A stretch of 64,000 bases of DNA from Fen-1254 sp963778945 (GCA_963778945.1 CAVZWL010000016.1:1-64000), one strand, 5' to 3'; counted from the first letter of the stretch, positions 17,239-27,566 are shown. Numbers and translations: made by a program. Notes: generated from the letters alone by a model not told the origin.

Positions 17239-18413
17239 TTATTCTTGATTCTCTGCGACCGCAGGTTCTTCTTGCGACAGAGGTTTGAGGGCATGGATGT
17301 ACCAGCTGCCGTCCGATAGATCGCATGTGCAAATTTAGAAAAAGGTAACAGGATAAATAATTCTCCTACAACAATGAGACGCGCCAATAGCATCCAGTAA
17401 CTCCAGGCGTGAGGCTGAGGCAAATAAATGGTTGCTTCCAACGCGAAGCCGGTCATTCCTGCCAGCCACAGGAGGATTTAAGAAAGCCCAATCCGATGGG
17501 GTTGAATGTGCAGATGTTTCATCGGTTTTTCTCCACCGCCTGAAGATTGCAGCTGAAACGCCATACATTAATAAAAGTGATGCGAGTGTACCCAACAATC
17601 GGACCGGATACCAGATTGGTACCCATGTTCCAATCGGCTTGACCTCAAGTAATTCCAAAACATAATCTAACGCAGTTGCGAGAAACAGTCCGAGAAAACC
17701 CCACAGTATCGAAGCATGAATGAACCACTTTTGTTTATACCAATGCTGCTCTTGTGAATACGCTTCGCAGTCCTTGCGATAGCGATCTTGTCCAGTTATT
17801 CAACTCCGATTGTCTTCCACATCGATTCCAACCAATTGAGTCGGGTATCCTTCGGAAACTTTTTATCTTTGCTGATATGTATGATCATATTTACCATTCC
17901 CAAAAGTGCAACAAGGGCATTGATAATTCCGGCAATCACACCAACATCGTGGATCATAGCTGAAGGGATAAACTCAAAAAGGCGAAGAGCATCCTTCGGC
18001 ATCGGGCCGTGGAAGGAATATATATATAATCCCAATACAGCAGCAAGCACAATAAGTATCAGAAGAGAAAAGGTCGAGGATGTGTAAAGAAGTTTAGCGA
18101 TTCCAAAACGATCATACTGAGCAATTGCATACCGTCGAGTTGCCGCCATAAATTCACCGGGATCAGCTTGGCGCGGACAAGTCGCAGTAGAATTCGCCGC
18201 AGTGATAACACATCCAGAGTTCTTTGCAGCTAAGCAATTTTTCTTTCATGCCGATTTGCGTATAGCGAATCATCCGGCGCCGGAAAGTTTTCTTATTGCA
18301 TCTGAGAAAGCGGACATACAGCAGTACAGTTGCCACAATTGAAACAGGATTCGATATTTACCGTCCCATCTTTTTAGCTCAAAAAGAAAGCGAGGATCAG
18401 CGCGATGACTCAT
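17239..18413 (-). pseudogene. qmoC: QmoC/HdrC-HdrE-like Fe-S and cytochrome b membrane subunit (several frameshifts as read)
   Basis: About 390 residues. The start MSHRADPRFLFELKRW overlaps the upstream stop. The N-terminal HdrC-like part holds two 4Fe-4S motifs in shifted frames: SCFNCGNCTAVCPLSQ and MCYHCGE...ATCPRQADP. The C-terminal HdrE-like cytochrome b part has about six helices (LLILIVLAAVLGLYIYSF, WGFLGLFLATALDYVLE, VRLLGTLASLLLMYGVSA, WMLLARLIVVGELFILLP). Order and size match QmoC, which links Hdr-type flavoproteins to menaquinone. At least five frame breaks; the end is at 17239. Confident on family, less on exact complex. Confidence 0.78.
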
Positions 18414-18727
18414 GCTTTCGCCTCCTTCACCAGACGATACAGATAATATTCGCCCGATTCATCCATTCCCGCTTCTTCGATGATGCCATATTTTTTCATT
18501 GCAGCGATATGCCACAAAACAATATGCGTTGCTAAGTTTGTTGTTGCTGATAATTGAGGAATCGAATGCGGCGCTTGTTGGAGAGCACGCTGTAACGACC
18601 TGCGAATAGTCTGTTGTTCCTTCAACAACTCCTGAGCTTTCTTTACCTGAACGCTGTGATGCTGGCGGAGTTCGCCCAGCATTTTTCTGTGTCTGCTTTC
18701 TGGTTTCTTCTTGCTCTTTAAGTTCAT
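18410..18727 (-). CDS. small winged-helix-like protein inside the Hdr/Qmo-like operon
   Basis: A 105-residue protein, intact, overlapping both neighbours (ATGA at each end). A basic, helical first half (about 1-50) precedes a winged-helix-like segment (SIPQLSATTNLATHIVLWHI, then KKYGIIEEAGMDESGEYYLY). No cysteine, so not an electron carrier. It sits between the HdrA/QmoB-like and QmoC-like genes. It may be a regulator or a non-catalytic complex subunit; function is not known. Confidence 0.6.
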   Translation of the reverse strand: MNLKSKKKPESRHRKMLGELRQHHSVQVKKAQELLKEQQTIRRSLQRALQQAPHSIPQLSATTNLATHIVLWHIAAMKKYGIIEEAGMDESGEYYLYRLVKEAKA

Positions 18728-20609
18728 AAAGCGTTTTCTAACTTGGGAATTTCTGTCGTGATCGCTTCTACCATGGCATTGAACTCAGCTAATTGCCAGC
18801 CTTGCACATCAATTGCCTGGTTCGGACAAGCACTCACGCATACACCGCATCCATTACAATTTGCAGCAGTAACGGCTGCCCGCTGATATGTTTTTCCGTT
18901 CTTGTTGAAAGTTTCCAGATGGATGGTACTTTCTTGCGGACATACACGTGCACATTCTCCGTACCCTTGCAGCGCTCGGGATCAACTCTGGCAATATAGG
19001 GTTCAAGATCAACTTTTCCCGGTAAAGCAAGATAGAGATTTTTGTCGCTGCAGCTTCGGCCGCGGCGCAACTTTCCTGAATATTCATTGGACCTTGTGCC
19101 GTTCAGGCCAACACCACACCTGCCACAGCTGTTTCAACTGGCCGCAGCTTGGGATGAACTAAAGCAAGAAACGGTCATTTCCCGGTGCAACTTTAAGCAT
19201 ATCAACTAAATCTTTTACCGGACTCGGCATCATTCCTACAGATAGTACAACCATGTCTACAAGTAATTCGATTTCTTCTCCCCATGTCAAGTGATCTTTT
19301 ACTTTTACTAATAAGGGGTGTTCAGCTCCTTTTTCGGCTTTCACTACTTCCGGAACTTCTTCGCCAACATATCGCAAGAAGGTCACTTGATTTTTCGATG
19401 CCTTCGTATAGTAATCTTCATGCCCACGGGCTTTGGCGTATGTCCTGATAGACATCATAAATGTTGATGTTTGGAAATCGTTCACGAATCCGGTTAGCTG
19501 TACTAAGCGTGGCTGTGCAACACACTCTCGAACAATAATCATTCACTTTGCCATCCGGCTGAGGCGTGTGTACACCTTCAATTTGGCGGCTGCCCACACA
19601 GTGGATCATTGCCATACTGCGAACAGTATGTCCATTCCATTTCAGTTCATTTTTTATAGCACCATCGTTTGAAAGTAGTTGTTCCAACTGTGGAAGAGTT
19701 ATTCTTTCAGGAAATTCTCTGTATCCCAGTTCGCCTTGGGATGGTTCGTATGGTTGGAAACCAGTTGCTATAACCACAGCGCCTATCTTAAGACCGAATA
19801 TCAATCGGATGCTCATTTTCATTTTTCTGTTGTTGACGAATATGGATTTCAAATTTCCCACATATCCTTTAGCAGAAACTACTTCAGTTCCTGTGTAGAT
19901 TGTTATATTGGGATCAGTCCGCACTTTGTCAATAAGACTCTGTAGGAGTTCGCGAGCATCTTCATTTGTTGGAAAGACATGATCCCATTGTGCTACATGT
20001 CCTCCCAATGAACCGTCCTTTTCAATCAAAGTAACTTTTAAATCGCGGCGAGCAATGGACAATGCTGAACGAAGTCCAGCTATACCACCGCCAATCACGA
20101 GGACATGTTTGGTCGCATCGAGATGCACGGTTTCAAGTGGTCTCATCAAGCGCGCCTTAGCAATTCCTGCTGACATCATGCGGGATAGCTTTTTGGTCGC
20201 CTCCCGTGGACATTCATGTAGTACCCAACTATCTTGTTCACGCAGACCAATGTGAGTATACAGGTAAGGATTCAATCCTGCACGCTCGACCGTCTTTTGA
20301 AAGGTTTGCTCATGCAAAAAGAGAGAACAAGCTCCCACTACAACTCGGTTAACACCATGTGCTTTAATATCGTCGGTTATCAATTTTTGACCAGGATCAG
20401 AGCACACATAAATTGGTAGTGACGTGCAACGGTAACATTGGGAAGTTTTCCAAGAACATTCGCCACTTGTTCACACTGGACTGTGTCCCGCTGCTGATGT
20501 TGCCACCACAATTGCAAATATAGACACCAACTCGGGGTTCTTCTGTCATGGGATGCACAGGTGGTCGGCTAAAGTGAGCAAGTTCATTATTTTTCAATTC
20601 TTCAGCCAT
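18724..20609 (-). pseudogene. qmoB: HdrA/QmoB-like FAD iron-sulfur protein (several frameshifts as read)
   Basis: About 628 residues. The N-terminal HdrA motif PRVGVYICNCGGNIS is at about residues 25-39, followed by FMCSDPGQKLITDDI (here starting a new frame), VVVGACSLFLHEQTF, the FAD site VLVIGGGIAGLRSALSIA, and a C-terminal ferredoxin pair in another frame: GECARVCPQES and NCNGCGVCVSACPNQAID. It ends at 18724, overlapping the winged-helix gene. Classical QmoB carries a fused FlpD/MvhD domain at the C-terminus; here that domain is absent and a separate FlpD gene lies upstream. Expected role: cytoplasmic electron transfer or bifurcation at FAD, with electrons passed to the QmoC-like subunit. 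Confidence 0.8.
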
Positions 20610-21936
20610 GGATTACATTCCTCGCATCCTCAATCACAGCCGCCTCGCAACCATTGTGCGATTGTATATATGCCGCGGCTTCTGCGGCCGCTGCACTCGC
20701 TGTTACAATACTGTCTACAATGTCCATCGGACCGATTGCCGTACCAGTTGCAAAGATTCCATCCTGCGCCGTTACTGTGGGGGCAATATCTAATTGGGGA
20801 TATGAACGAATCCGTCCTCGGCTGTCGATACTCCAATACAGATTCAGGATTCCAACCAGGCAACATACCAACCGAGAGAACAACTATGTCATGTTTTCGT
20901 TCTACCACTTTGGAGTTCTCATCAATCAATTCGACACGCACTACAGGAGTTTGATTTACATCTTCGGTGATGCGAGCAACCTTACCTTTAATAAATTCGA
21001 TCCCCATTGCTTTCGCACTCTGGTAAAATTGCTCATAGCCCTTACCGAAGGTACAAGGATGTCCATATAATAGATGGTGATATCAGGCCACGGGCAGCAT
21101 ACGAGAGCATTGCTTGTTTGATTGCATACATACAACAAACCCGTGAGCAATAGGACACATTCAGAGTCTGATCACGTGACCCTGCACATTGCACATAAGC
21201 AATCGAAGATGGCTGTTTACCATCCGATGGACGCAGGACACGCCCATAGGGACCTGTTGGTGCAAGCAAGCGCTCCATCATTAATCCATCGATGACATTA
21301 CGAAATTTCCCGGCACCGTACCGCTTCTTAGCATTATACGGTGTGACTTCATATCCGGTCGCCATAATAATAGTTTTTGTCTCAATCTCTATATTCTTCG
21401 GTTTCTGATTGAAATCAATCGCGTCAGACGGACACTCTTGGATGCACTTACCACAAAAAACGCAATAATCAATATCAATCATAGCTTTCTGTGGCACCGC
21501 GGTTGTAAAGGGGACGTAGATTACTCGATGAGCCGTACAGGCCAAATTCATTCGCATTATCCGACACGTCAAACGAACAGACCAGTTCACACGACCGGCA
21601 ACCGGTGCAATCTTCTTCTTTGACATAAAGGGGTTTCTTCAAAACTTGAACAGCGAAGCCATTCTCATTGCGAGATACTGTCTGCACCTCGGTATAGGTC
21701 AACAATTCAATGTTCTCGTGGTGAGCAACAGCCGACATTTTTGGAGTGGTGATACAGCTGCAACAGTCTAGCGTAGGAAAAACTTTGCTGAGCCCGATCA
21801 TCTTCCCGCCGATACTTGGGTTCTTTTCTACAAGAGCTACACGGTAACCCTGATCTGCTAAATCCAGAGCGGATTGCATTCCGGCAATACCACCTCCAAT
21901 AACAAGCGTATCCACATGAAGTATATCAAATGCCAT
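20602..21936 (-). pseudogene. qmoA: HdrA/QmoA-like FAD iron-sulfur protein (several frameshifts as read)
   Basis: About 444 residues. FAD site TLVIGGGIAGMQSALDLAD at the start, then the HdrA-type cysteine motif FPTLDCCSCITTPKMS (not the QmoA form), ferredoxin motifs CTGCRSCELVC and CVFCGKCIQECPSDAID, CAGSRD and YCSRVCCMYAIKQAML, and a C-terminal GTAIGPMDIVDSIVTASAAA. At least three frames are needed. It overlaps FlpD upstream by about 10 bases and HdrA/QmoB downstream by 8. The cysteine pattern is nearer HdrA than typical QmoA, so the qmoA label refers to operon position as much as to sequence. Confidence 0.8.
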
Positions 21937-22411
21937 GTGACGCTCCTTGTTCCTGACCTATGGCTTGTACATTTACAATACCTGATGTGGATTGACCGTG
22001 TATTACCGGTCCGATTTTCCTCCAGCAGAGTGTTCATCTTTTGGATCTCATTGAGAAAGGGACGCACACATACGGTGCAGATTGCTGCAAGCCGCAGCCG
22101 CCTTGTATCGAGACCATGTTCTTTCATTAAACCGTATGTCTTATTAATAATTTCGGCAGTTCTTTCCGACTCTCCCTTATAAGGGGCTGTCTGTACCGCT
22201 ATACATCACAATGATCCAATCAATGCCTTTTCGGAAAGCATTCAAATAAAACTCTGGCGGGAACATGGCGGCTGTCCTCACCGGCAAGATGTAATTATTG
22301 GGAGGATACTCTAAATGAGACTGTCCAGCACCATCTGCTCCTCGATAACCTCCTGACAAGGTTGCGAGGATCAAGATTTTTATGTTCTTTAGTTTTTTCC
22401 TTTACGATCAT
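21926..22411 (-). pseudogene. FlpD/MvhD-like hydrogenase iron-sulfur subunit (stand-alone, frameshifted)
   Basis: About 160 residues, PF02662-like, which normally relays electrons between an HdrA flavin and a partner enzyme through a 2Fe-2S cluster. Starting at ATG 22411, the main frame gives LATLSGGYRGADGAGQSH, PPNNYILPVRTAAMFPPEF and DWIIVMYSGTDSP. The next frame gives KGESERTAEIINKTYGL, RLRLAAICTVCVRPFLNEI, and a third frame gives GPVIHGQSTSGIVNVQA, ending inside the next gene at 21926. Few of the usual cysteines are present (ICTVCV pair), so cluster binding may differ from MvhD. Confidence 0.72.
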
Positions 22412-22477
22412 AGAAACTCTTTTTTCTCAAGCGTTGCCGTAAAGAGTAAAGCAACAACAAACATACAGAATACATTT

Positions 22478-22732
22478 CTACTTCTTGCGCCGAATGAAAA
22501 GCCGATCATATCCATCGGCAGTAACGATACCAAGAAATTCATGTCCCACTTTTGCGCACCACATTGGCATGTCTTTTTTTGTGCCCGGGTCGCCTGACCA
22601 TATTTCCAGCACTTCGCCAACCTTAACCGTCCCAATACTTTTTTTAGCTTCCAGCAAGGGACCGGGGCAAGCCATCGCACGGGCATCAGCTGTCTTGGCA
22701 GGTTGGATGGCGGTTAAATCAATAGTAGCCAT
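22478..22732 (-). CDS. tusA: TusA-family sulfur carrier protein
   Basis: An 84-residue protein, intact. The TusA signature DARAMACPGPLLEAKKSI carries the persulfide cysteine at about residue 21; a second half motif DMPMWCAKVGHEFLG follows. The start is the ATG 22732 after AAGGAG; an upstream in-frame start at 22765 would lack a ribosome site. TusA delivers sulfane sulfur to DsrE-type or Hdr-like acceptors. It is first in an operon with flpD, two hdrA-like genes, qmoC-like and dsrE genes. Confidence 0.93.
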   Translation of the reverse strand: MATIDLTAIQPAKTADARAMACPGPLLEAKKSIGTVKVGEVLEIWSGDPGTKKDMPMWCAKVGHEFLGIVTADGYDRLFIRRKK

Positions 22733-22805
22733 AAAAATATTCTCCTTCGTATTACAAATTTTCAATTTGATTCAGAAATTTAGAGGTTTAATTAATTTTT
22801 TCCAT

Positions 22806-23527
22806 TCATAGTTTTTGAAGCACTTCCGGTAAAAAATGATGTCGGGCAGGATTGTCACGAGAATCCAAAGGGCAGAGCACCATTATTGTACAGGGCAGGC
22901 ACCGCTTCTACGTTTTGCCAACGATGCGGCAAATGCGATTCAAACAGCAGACTATCACCTGGCTCCAATAAGTAGGTACGATCTTCTATCATGTATACAA
23001 TCCTTCCTTCAAGGCAAAATATGAAGTCATGCCCCGTGTGGACAATCGGATGTGCTCCACTATTCGCATTCGGTTTCATGGTAACCACAAACGGTCCAAT
23101 AGTGCGATCCGGTAATCCGCCACCTAAATCTTCCAGTGTGCCATGAGCAAATGCTACTCCAAGCCGTTGATTTGCTTTTATGTATACCACCCGGCTTTTA
23201 GGTGAACCATTTTCGAAAAATGTAGTAATGGGTATACTCCAAGGCGGACGCCAATTGCTGCAATGTCGATACGCTGGGCGACGTTTTGTTGTTTTGAATG
23301 AGACTTAGCGTATTTACCGCTAATCCGCTTTTTTCAGCTAACACCCTGATGGACAGGCCGCGTTGAACGCATAATGCACGCAAAGCACGCCCAACGTTCA
23401 CTTCTTGGTTGTGTTCTGGTTGTTGGGTAGCGGCCGCATCACTCAATGCAGCATGCCGATTTACTTGTTTCACGCCGTTGAGACGTATACGTTTGGGTTT
23501 ATGAATTTTAGTCAAAATAATCCTCAT
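22806..23527 (-). pseudogene. XRE-family regulator with C-terminal cupin domain (two frameshifts as read)
   Basis: About 240 residues. The HTH lies in the first frame: GRALRALCVQRGLSIRVLAE, KSGLAVNTLSLIQNNKTSPS. Past a break near 23195-23225 the cupin domain follows: IGPFVVTMKPNANSGAHPIV, HTGHDFIFCLEGRIVYMIED, YLLEPGDSLLFESHLPHRW. A last shift near 22885 gives an end at 22806. HTH-cupin proteins sense small ligands; the E. coli relative SutR (YdcN) regulates sulfur-utilisation genes, which would fit its place 73 bases upstream of tusA. The ligand is unknown. Confidence 0.8.
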
Positions 23528-24024
23528 AAATATTTATCAACAACCATTATTATGGTATAAAATGGCTATGAAGTCAATAGTTACGACTATTATTAAGTAA
23601 CAATATCACACTATATTTGTATTATTATTTCATTTCATTGCAAATAAAAGGCAATGATTGCTTTCAGATTGTGGTCTGAATTTCAGCAATTTGAATGAGA
23701 TACCATGAATAAAGTGTTCTGGTTCCAGGTGATTGCAACCGGGATGCAGGGGGGGGATTAACAGCTTTGAAACTTGGTATCTATATGCAGGCTCTTATGA
23801 CTGCCTACAGTCAATTGCGCCAATTGAAACCTCTGGCTTTCTCTGATAATTCTATTTTTGCGCAAAATCATTGATAAGTAAAAAGAAAGAGGTTTGTGTA
23901 AATGAGCCCGTATGAAAAGCATCAGATGTAGTCAAAGATGAAAAAAGAACAAAGGAAAATAACTTGCCTATCTGATTACCGATAATTTAAAAAGACGTAT
24001 ATCATATTTACTATTTACCATTTC
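23528..24024. other. intergenic region with small palindromes, no gene seen
   Basis: About 497 bases, AT-rich. Dyads: AATAGT-TACG-ACTATT at 23576-23591, close upstream of the XRE-cupin start and a candidate operator; TTCAGA-n6-TCTGAA at 23663-23680; and TCAATTG-CGC-CAATTGA at 23811-23827. An eight-G run occurs near 23750. No open frame with family similarity was recognised. Confidence 0.45.
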
Positions 24025-25450
24025 CTATGTTTTCACCGGAAATGAAAACACGCTGCCTTTGCCGGCTTCGCTCCGGACTTCGACCTTGCCGCCGTGCGCT
24101 TCGATGATATGCTTGACAATGGCAAGACCCAGGCCGGTTCCTCCCGCTTCGCGCGAACGTTCTTTGTCCACGCGGTAAAACCGTTCGAAGATACGGGATC
24201 AAATGCTCAGGTAAAATTCCGATTCCCGTATCGGCAACATCGACCCAGACATTTTCGCCTTCCATTCTGGTTTGCACGGTTACCGTTCCCCCGTTTTGCG
24301 TGTACTTAACGGCATTATCGATCAGGTTCGTGAGCGCCTGAACAAGACGCTCCCGGTCCCCCATAACCTGCAGCGACAATTCGGTCCCGTATTGCGCCTT
24401 CAATGTAATCGCCTTTGCCGACGCTACCGACTCCATATCTGCAATAACAGACTCTATAAATTCTCTTACATCGAAATAACGAAAACTCATTTTCATTTCG
24501 CCCGATTCGATGCGGGAAATATCGATGAGATCATTCAGCAGTGCGTTCAGGCGCATTGCGTTCGAATACGCTTTTTCCAAAAAATCCCGGCTGACATTCG
24601 GATCATCAATCGCGCCGTCAAGCAGCGTTTCCAGAAAACCCTGCAGGGCAAAAATCGGCGTGCGGAGTTCATGTGAAACGTTTCCCAGGAACTGACTGCG
24701 GACCTTTTCCAGTTTGCGGAGCTGGCCGATATCCGTTTTCAAACGGTCGACCATGTCGTTCACAGCGTGAGCGACCTGTCCGATTTCATCGGTAGAAGAA
24801 ATATCGATGCGTGTATCGAGATCTCCGCGGCGGATTGCACCAGCGGCTTCCGCAATATGAACCAGCGGACTTGTGATGCGGTGCGATACAAACGAACTGA
24901 CGATGACGACAAGCAGAAGAACGAAAATTCCGGCGAATACGATATTCAGGCGGATGCCGTGCGAGACTGCCTGTACTTCGGTGAGCGGCACACACAGACG
25001 AATGAACGCAAATTTTTCAAGAGCGTTTCCATGATGTTCAATGCTTTTAGCCATATAAAAATAATCTATGCCCACCGTCGCGCTCCGGCGTATATCCGTG
25101 CCGCCGCCGGCATGAAGCGCCTTTTGAATTTCGGGGCGGTTCAGATGATTTTCAACAGCAAAAATTTTTTCCTCCGGAACTTCAGAATCCAGTATAACCC
25201 TGCCGTCTTCTGCTATCAGCGTAACGCGCGCTCCTGCCAATCGCGCAAGTCTCTTTATACGCTCATTGGAATTTCCAGAGTCCTGCTTAACGGCATCAAG
25301 GACCAAATCGGCTCGGCGTTCAAGATCGGCAGCAAGCTGACGGTGAAAGTATGCATCGATCTCAACGTCAATGATAAGACCGGCGGCAAGCAGCACAAGA
25401 ACCGTCAGACCAATATATGTTGCGTTTAATTTTGTCCGAATGTGCTTCAT
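24025..25450 (-). CDS. PhoR-like sensor histidine kinase (frameshifted near C-terminus)
   Basis: Membrane sensor kinase of about 475 residues. Two membrane helices (about 10-30 and 172-195) flank an extracytoplasmic sensor, then HAMP (ITSPLVHIAEAAGAI), the phosphoacceptor H-box FLGNVSHELRTPIFALQGF, the N-box LIDNAVKYTQNGG and the G1 box DTGIGILPEHL. Near 24195 the frame slips; the other frame supplies IFERFYRVDKERSREAG, the GTGLGLAIVKHI-type G2 box and an end SVFSFPVKT at 24025. Overlaps the response regulator stop by four bases (ATGA). The many phosphatase and phosphate-binding genes in the window make phosphate control plausible. Confidence 0.9.
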
Positions 25451-26139
25451 TCGTCTCCCTTAATTCGATAACCGACGCCTTTGACCGTTTCAATCATATC
25501 CGCATGGCGGTCAAGTTTCTCTCGAATTTTTCTTATATGAACATCGATCGTGCGGTCCACGACATAGACTCCTTTTCCCCATACCGAATCGAGAAGTTCT
25601 TCACGCGTCACGACCCGGCCCCGCCGCCGTGCAAGCAGAGAGAGTACTTCAAATTCCTTTTTCGGGAAAAAGACTTCCTGCTTATCGACCTTAACGGAAT
25701 AATTCGGAATATTGATAACAATATGCGGCAGGTGCAAAATATCCTGGAGATCAGCCGACGCTGCCGAAGCGTCGTTCCGCCGCAATGTCGCTTTGATGCG
25801 TGCTACAAGCTTACGGGGACTGATCGGTTTAATAATATAGTCATCCGCACCGAGTTCGAGTCCGAGCACCTCGTCGATTTCCGATTCCTTTGCAGTCAGA
25901 AAAAGCACGGGAATATTTGCGGTTTCTTTTTTCTTTTTCAGTTCGCGGATAACTTCCCAGCCGTCCATCTGCGGCATCATGACATCCAGGACGATCAAGT
26001 CCGGGCGTGCCTGTGCTTTTTCAATCGCCGCTTTCCCGTCCTGCGCCGCGATAACATCGAACCCTTCTTTTTCGAGATTGTATTTTAAAAGGCGCACGAT
26101 GTCGGCTTCGTCATCGACAACTAATATTTTTTTTGACAT
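25447..26139 (-). CDS. PhoB/OmpR-family response regulator
   Basis: Two-domain regulator of 230 residues. The receiver domain has ILVVDDEADIVRLLKYNL, phosphoacceptor in LIVLDVMMPQMDGWEVI, and the lysine in DDYIIKPISPRKL; the winged-helix DNA-binding domain ends YVVDRTIDVHIRKIREKL, ETVKGVGYRIKG. The start is the ATG 26139; a longer frame runs upstream but consists of transposase-derived sequence. Only about 22 bases separate it from the truncated IS66 gene, so its native promoter may have been altered or replaced by the insertion. Confidence 0.94.
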   Translation of the reverse strand: MSKKILVVDDEADIVRLLKYNLEKEGFDVIAAQDGKAAIEKAQARPDLIVLDVMMPQMDGWEVIRELKKKKETANIPVLFLTAKESEIDEVLGLELGADDYIIKPISPRKLVARIKATLRRNDASAASADLQDILHLPHIVINIPNYSVKVDKQEVFFPKKEFEVLSLLARRRGRVVTREELLDSVWGKGVYVVDRTIDVHIRKIREKLDRHADMIETVKGVGYRIKGDE

Positions 26140-26161
26140 AATAATTTTCGAATAAATAAAT

Positions 26162-27313
26162 TTAAAGCTTTTTACCGCGTTGATGCGGCGCACCACAGAC
26201 TCGACGATTCGTCCGTAAACCACGGCGAATAAGGCTGTCATAGCACTTGAGTGATCGCCTCAAAACGTTCTTTGACATATGACTTGTACCTATTTTCTTC
26301 TTGATCCGGAATAACAGATCGATCAACTCTTGTGCCCATTTCTGATGATTGAGCTCATAAACTGCCCGTAATTCACGTACAATATGTGCGTTACAATAGG
26401 CATGTCGCAGATGCTCATAGCGACCGTAGGATTCCCAGAAATCGTGAACAAGTATTCCTTGAACCTTCGGAATAATGCCGATGGCGTCCATCGCTTCTTT
26501 TCCACGCTTCTTGTCAATACCGTAATGCGTATAGTCTTCGGTAGAAGCAAGATGAACCCACTGTAACAAGTTCTCGCAAAATATACCGGTTTCATCAGCA
26601 TGTACGACAGATGCCTCTTGCAATTGTTCTTTAATCTGTCTTTCGGCATCAACAAGACCTGTATAAGCTTCCGTTCTCCAGTTCTTGAGTGTCCCTTTCG
26701 AGATATGACATCCAAACATGTCGCTCAGGCATTCTGCTGTTCTCTCAAAGGGCAACAATTGATGTTGCATCATATATACAGCCAGAGCTTTAATGACGCT
26801 TCCGTATTGTACGGCTTTGGTGATCTTTTCAGGGAACATCGCGACGACCTCTTTGTTGCAACAGGGACAATGCTTGACTTCTGCTCGGTGTTCGGTTACT
26901 TCAAGTTTCACGCTCGGCAGATCAAACACTTGTCGTTCTTCATAACCTTTCACCGGAAGTTGTTTCAACGACGAACCGCAGTGATGGCAACTCTTGGCTG
27001 CATGCACAACGACATGATCAGCTTTCGTGGACTTCCTCAATGTTGTTCCTTCATGTCCCTGTTGACCGCCTCTGGATTGCTTCTTCTTTTCCGGAGAACC
27101 ATTGTGTATATGACGTCGGTACCCATCGCTTGATGGGGGTTTATGGCTGTTCTGACTGTCTTGCCGAAGAATGCTTTCCAGTTCCTGAACTCGTGCCTCT
27201 AATTTGTCAACTCGTTCAAGCAACATCATAATCAGATCTGTTGCCACTTCGGGTTGCGTTCGGCACAAATGCAAAATGTTCTCTCGTGTGTAATTCATCT
27301 TTTCCATACACAC
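26162..27313 (-). CDS. IS66-family transposase (TnpC), truncated at C-terminus
   Basis: A 383-residue remainder of a transposase that is usually about 500 residues. N-terminal coiled coil (LLERVDKLEARVQELESIL), zinc-finger-like CHHCGSSLKQLPVK and HCPCCNKEV, and DDE-type core SVVHADETGIFCENLLQW, LVHDFWESYGRYEHLRHAYC, NAHIVRELR. After FRIKKK the frame changes; another frame reads YKSYVKERFEAITQ, and the last residues are RGKKL. The catalytic C-terminal block is missing: sequence passes straight into the response-regulator leader. No TnpA/TnpB partner or terminal repeats were recognised. Probably inactive. Confidence 0.88.
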   Translation of the reverse strand: MCMEKMNYTRENILHLCRTQPEVATDLIMMLLERVDKLEARVQELESILRQDSQNSHKPPSSDGYRRHIHNGSPEKKKQSRGGQQGHEGTTLRKSTKADHVVVHAAKSCHHCGSSLKQLPVKGYEERQVFDLPSVKLEVTEHRAEVKHCPCCNKEVVAMFPEKITKAVQYGSVIKALAVYMMQHQLLPFERTAECLSDMFGCHISKGTLKNWRTEAYTGLVDAERQIKEQLQEASVVHADETGIFCENLLQWVHLASTEDYTHYGIDKKRGKEAMDAIGIIPKVQGILVHDFWESYGRYEHLRHAYCNAHIVRELRAVYELNHQKWAQELIDLLFRIKKKIGTSHMSKNVLRRSLKCYDSLIRRGLRTNRRVCGAPHQRGKKL

Positions 27314-27483
27314 AAGATATGAAGTGATTTCTAAAAGTACAAGTCCTAACTCTATATTTATGAATAATATTTTTACGCTGAACAGTTACAGCTTTTCTTT
27401 ATATATATGAAATATAATAGAAAAGAATGATGAAATTCGAGAAGAATATTGGATTTAAAGATTTTCGAGGAAAATCGGGCTTT

Positions 27484-27518
27484 AAAAAAGCCCGCGGCCA
27501 GGGGAAAACCGCGGGCTT
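27484..27518 (-). terminator. strong intrinsic terminator
   Basis: Perfect 10-bp stem AAGCCCGCGG (27488-27497) / CCGCGGGCTT (27509-27518), 11-base loop, followed on the minus strand by a T run (six T counting the two in the stem). It could end the TPR gene (stop at 27615) or a short RNA from the promoter at 27567-27597. Confidence 0.85.
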
Positions 27519-27529
27519 CGGGGGATTTA

Positions 27530-27556
27530 GCCTACCGCCACTACCAAACGGTAGGC
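27530..27556 (-). other. upstream hairpin paired with the terminator
   Basis: Perfect 8-bp stem GCCTACCG (27530-27537) / CGGTAGGC (27549-27556) with an 11-base loop, 11 bases upstream of the terminator stem on the minus strand. Two consecutive hairpins ending in a T run resemble an attenuator or a structured small RNA. Confidence 0.6.
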
Positions 27557-27566
27557 GTGGGTAGAA

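Noticed and set aside
24767..25429. 220-residue open frame on the plus strand
   Set aside because: It is antisense to the sensor domain and kinase core of the PhoR-like gene; no family signature and low-complexity composition.
26600..27133. 177-residue plus-strand frame
   Set aside because: Antisense shadow of the IS66 transposase.
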